From an uncultured Lachnospiraceae bacterium (lineage in GTDB: Bacteria > Bacillota > Clostridia > Lachnospirales > Lachnospiraceae), in NCBI GenBank assembly GCA_910589265.1, contig CAJUTQ010000057.1:1-42526 (forward strand): 42,526 bases of DNA. The letters run 5' to 3'. This document shows positions 41,710 to 42,526 of the stretch, piece by piece. Below the pieces are notes generated by a model. The model had not been told where the DNA came from. It searched no databases and saw only the letters and a program-made list of their open reading frames with translations. Within the stretch, counting starts at the first letter, position 1. Each line of letters begins with the position of its first letter. The translations under genes were made by a program, and so were the position numbers.

Positions 41710-42220
41710 GTGAAATTGTATAGGAAAGAATAAAGAAGAACCTTGAAATATTAAATATGAAAAACACTTCCCTGATTCTTGATAATTATCTTGAAAAAGC
41801 TATTCGTGATAATAAAAACATTGTAGAAATTTTGGATTATTTACTGGCCGAGGAAGCAAAGACAAAGAAAAACAGGGCAGTTGAAAATCAGATTAAAATG
41901 TCAGGTTTTCCTTACAGAAAAACTTTGGAACAGTTTGATTTTGATTTCCAGCCAAGCATAAACAGGGAGCAAATCTGTTTTTTCAGTTAATAGCTAAAAG
42001 ATATGAAAAAAATTCGACTGTCTTTACATCAAACAAGGCTTTTTCCTCATGGAATGAGGTGTTTTCCGATATAACTATAGCCTCTGCAATCTTAGACAGG
42101 ATACTTCACCATTGCCAGGTGATTAGTAGAAAGGGTGAAAGCTATCGACTAAAAGAACGCAAGGAGATGATGTCTAATACAAACACGGTTGTAAATACAT
42201 TGTTTGAATCTGGCAGTTAA
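41706..42220 (+). pseudogene. istB: Decayed IS21 helper ATPase gene istB
   Basis: ATG 41706 opens MSEIV and meets an amber stop at codon 6 (41721). The same frame resumes (KKNLEILNMKNTSLILDNYLE) to about 41974 with the N-terminal IstB domain ending FQPSINREQI. There it jumps to the C-terminal part in another frame (LFFQLIAKRYEKNSTVFTSNKAF, ending at 42220). The AAA+ ATPase centre with Walker A and B is deleted, roughly 110-120 residues, so no function can remain. Confidence 0.9.
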
Positions 42221-42284
42221 TTTTTTACCTAAAAATTGCAAAATTTAATCGCCAAAAAATTACAAAATCAGAATGTCATTGACA

Positions 42285-42526
42285 GTCTATATATTAAAAG
42301 ATGGCTGGAAACACCTTTTGTAACAAGGAATGGACAGATAATTGAAAGAACGTCTGGAACACCACAGGGCGGAGTGATAAGTCCAGTATTAGCAAATATG
42401 TTTCTGCACTATGTATTTGATATGTGGATGGTAAGAAACTTCCCCCGAGCACCCTTTGAAAGATATGCAGATGATGGGGTAATTCATTGTCGAACAAAAG
42501 AAGAAGCATTGTGGATAAAAGAAAAG
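42285..42526 (+). pseudogene. Group II intron reverse transcriptase, internal fragment running off the window
   Basis: The frame is open from the IS edge to the window end. It reads RWLETPFVTRNGQI, GTPQGGVISPVLANMFLHYVFD and FERYADDGVIHC, that is RT motifs 4 and 5 with the catalytic YADD. The first about 200 residues are missing and no start codon is available, so it is a truncated gene whose 3' part lies beyond the window. GVISP and the LHYVFDMWM block differ from the GGPLSP usual in class C intron RTs, so it may not belong to the intron fragment left of the IS. Confidence 0.88.

Larger units (their letters stand above)
40366..42284 (+). mobile_element. IS21-family insertion sequence, 1919 bp, internally deleted
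   Basis: Ends are TGTCAATGAC (40366-40375) and its exact complement (42275-42284), with the usual TG...CA termini. A second, subterminal inverted repeat of about 24 bp is at 40397-40420 and 42231-42253, as IS21 elements often have. It carries istA and a broken istB. The flanks (GCAGG before, GTCTA after) show no target duplication. Elements with full istB are some hundreds of bases longer, in line with the deletion seen in istB. Confidence 0.92.

Noticed and set aside
40358..42292. Target-site duplication around the IS21 element
   Set aside because: The bases beside the two ends (GCAGG and GTCTA) do not match at any length from 4 to 8.

Overview
The window is AT-rich DNA that looks like the chromosome of a motile Clostridia member, most likely Lachnospiraceae. 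The basis is the mix of an ArgJ-type cyclic arginine pathway, AsnA, ComEA/ComEC, FlaG and flagellin, GerMN lipoprotein, DUF1266 and DUF1653 proteins, strong AGGAGG ribosome sites and frequent TTG/GTG starts. No rRNA, tRNA or CRISPR array was seen. The species cannot be fixed from the sequence alone.

Layout. 1-230: C-terminus of a secreted or surface protein made of DATGT repeats. 231-1097: non-coding, with a terminator, a hairpin-rich remnant resembling an IS605/IS607 (TnpB) right end, and a promoter, leader peptide and terminator ahead of a chemoreceptor. 1098-4851: chemoreceptor, membrane-anchored amidase and DUF1266 lipoprotein. 4939-11483: arginine biosynthesis, with argG on the minus strand and argC-GNAT-argJ-argB-argD on the plus strand, and an ArgR-like box in the argC promoter. 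11506-13433: orphan solute-binding lipoprotein and a YdcZ-type membrane protein. 13566-20713: comEA, a two-component pair, a GerMN lipoprotein, comEC and holA. 20866-22144: FlaG and an unusual flagellin, followed by a structured repeat region. 22460-26396: tdk, DUF1653 gene, mutY, a glycosyltransferase and a beta-carbonic anhydrase.

26481-30836 is the most interesting part. A tight minus-strand operon (NeuC/LegG-type epimerase, formyltransferase-fold enzyme, PIG-L deacetylase) lies next to a tyrosine recombinase cassette. The cassette is bounded by a perfect 17-bp inverted repeat (29443-29459 and 30820-30836). Just inside its right end is a near-consensus promoter (TTGACA-17-TATGAT) that now fires away from the operon. 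Inverting the cassette would aim this promoter at the operon, so I propose a phase-variable surface or flagellar sugar switch. The recombinase gene is split by an A8 run that contains an A_AAA_AAG slippery heptamer.

31078-37592: PAP2 phosphatase, lipid kinase, glyA, then a bacitracin/lantibiotic-type sensor, regulator and ABC export module. 37847-40073: asnA and a PepSY-repeat secreted protein. 40132-42526: a composite of mobile elements. The 5' part of a group IIC-like intron sits right after a terminator. It is cut by an IS21-family element with an intact istA and a decayed istB. On the far side is a reverse-transcriptase fragment that does not continue the same intron.
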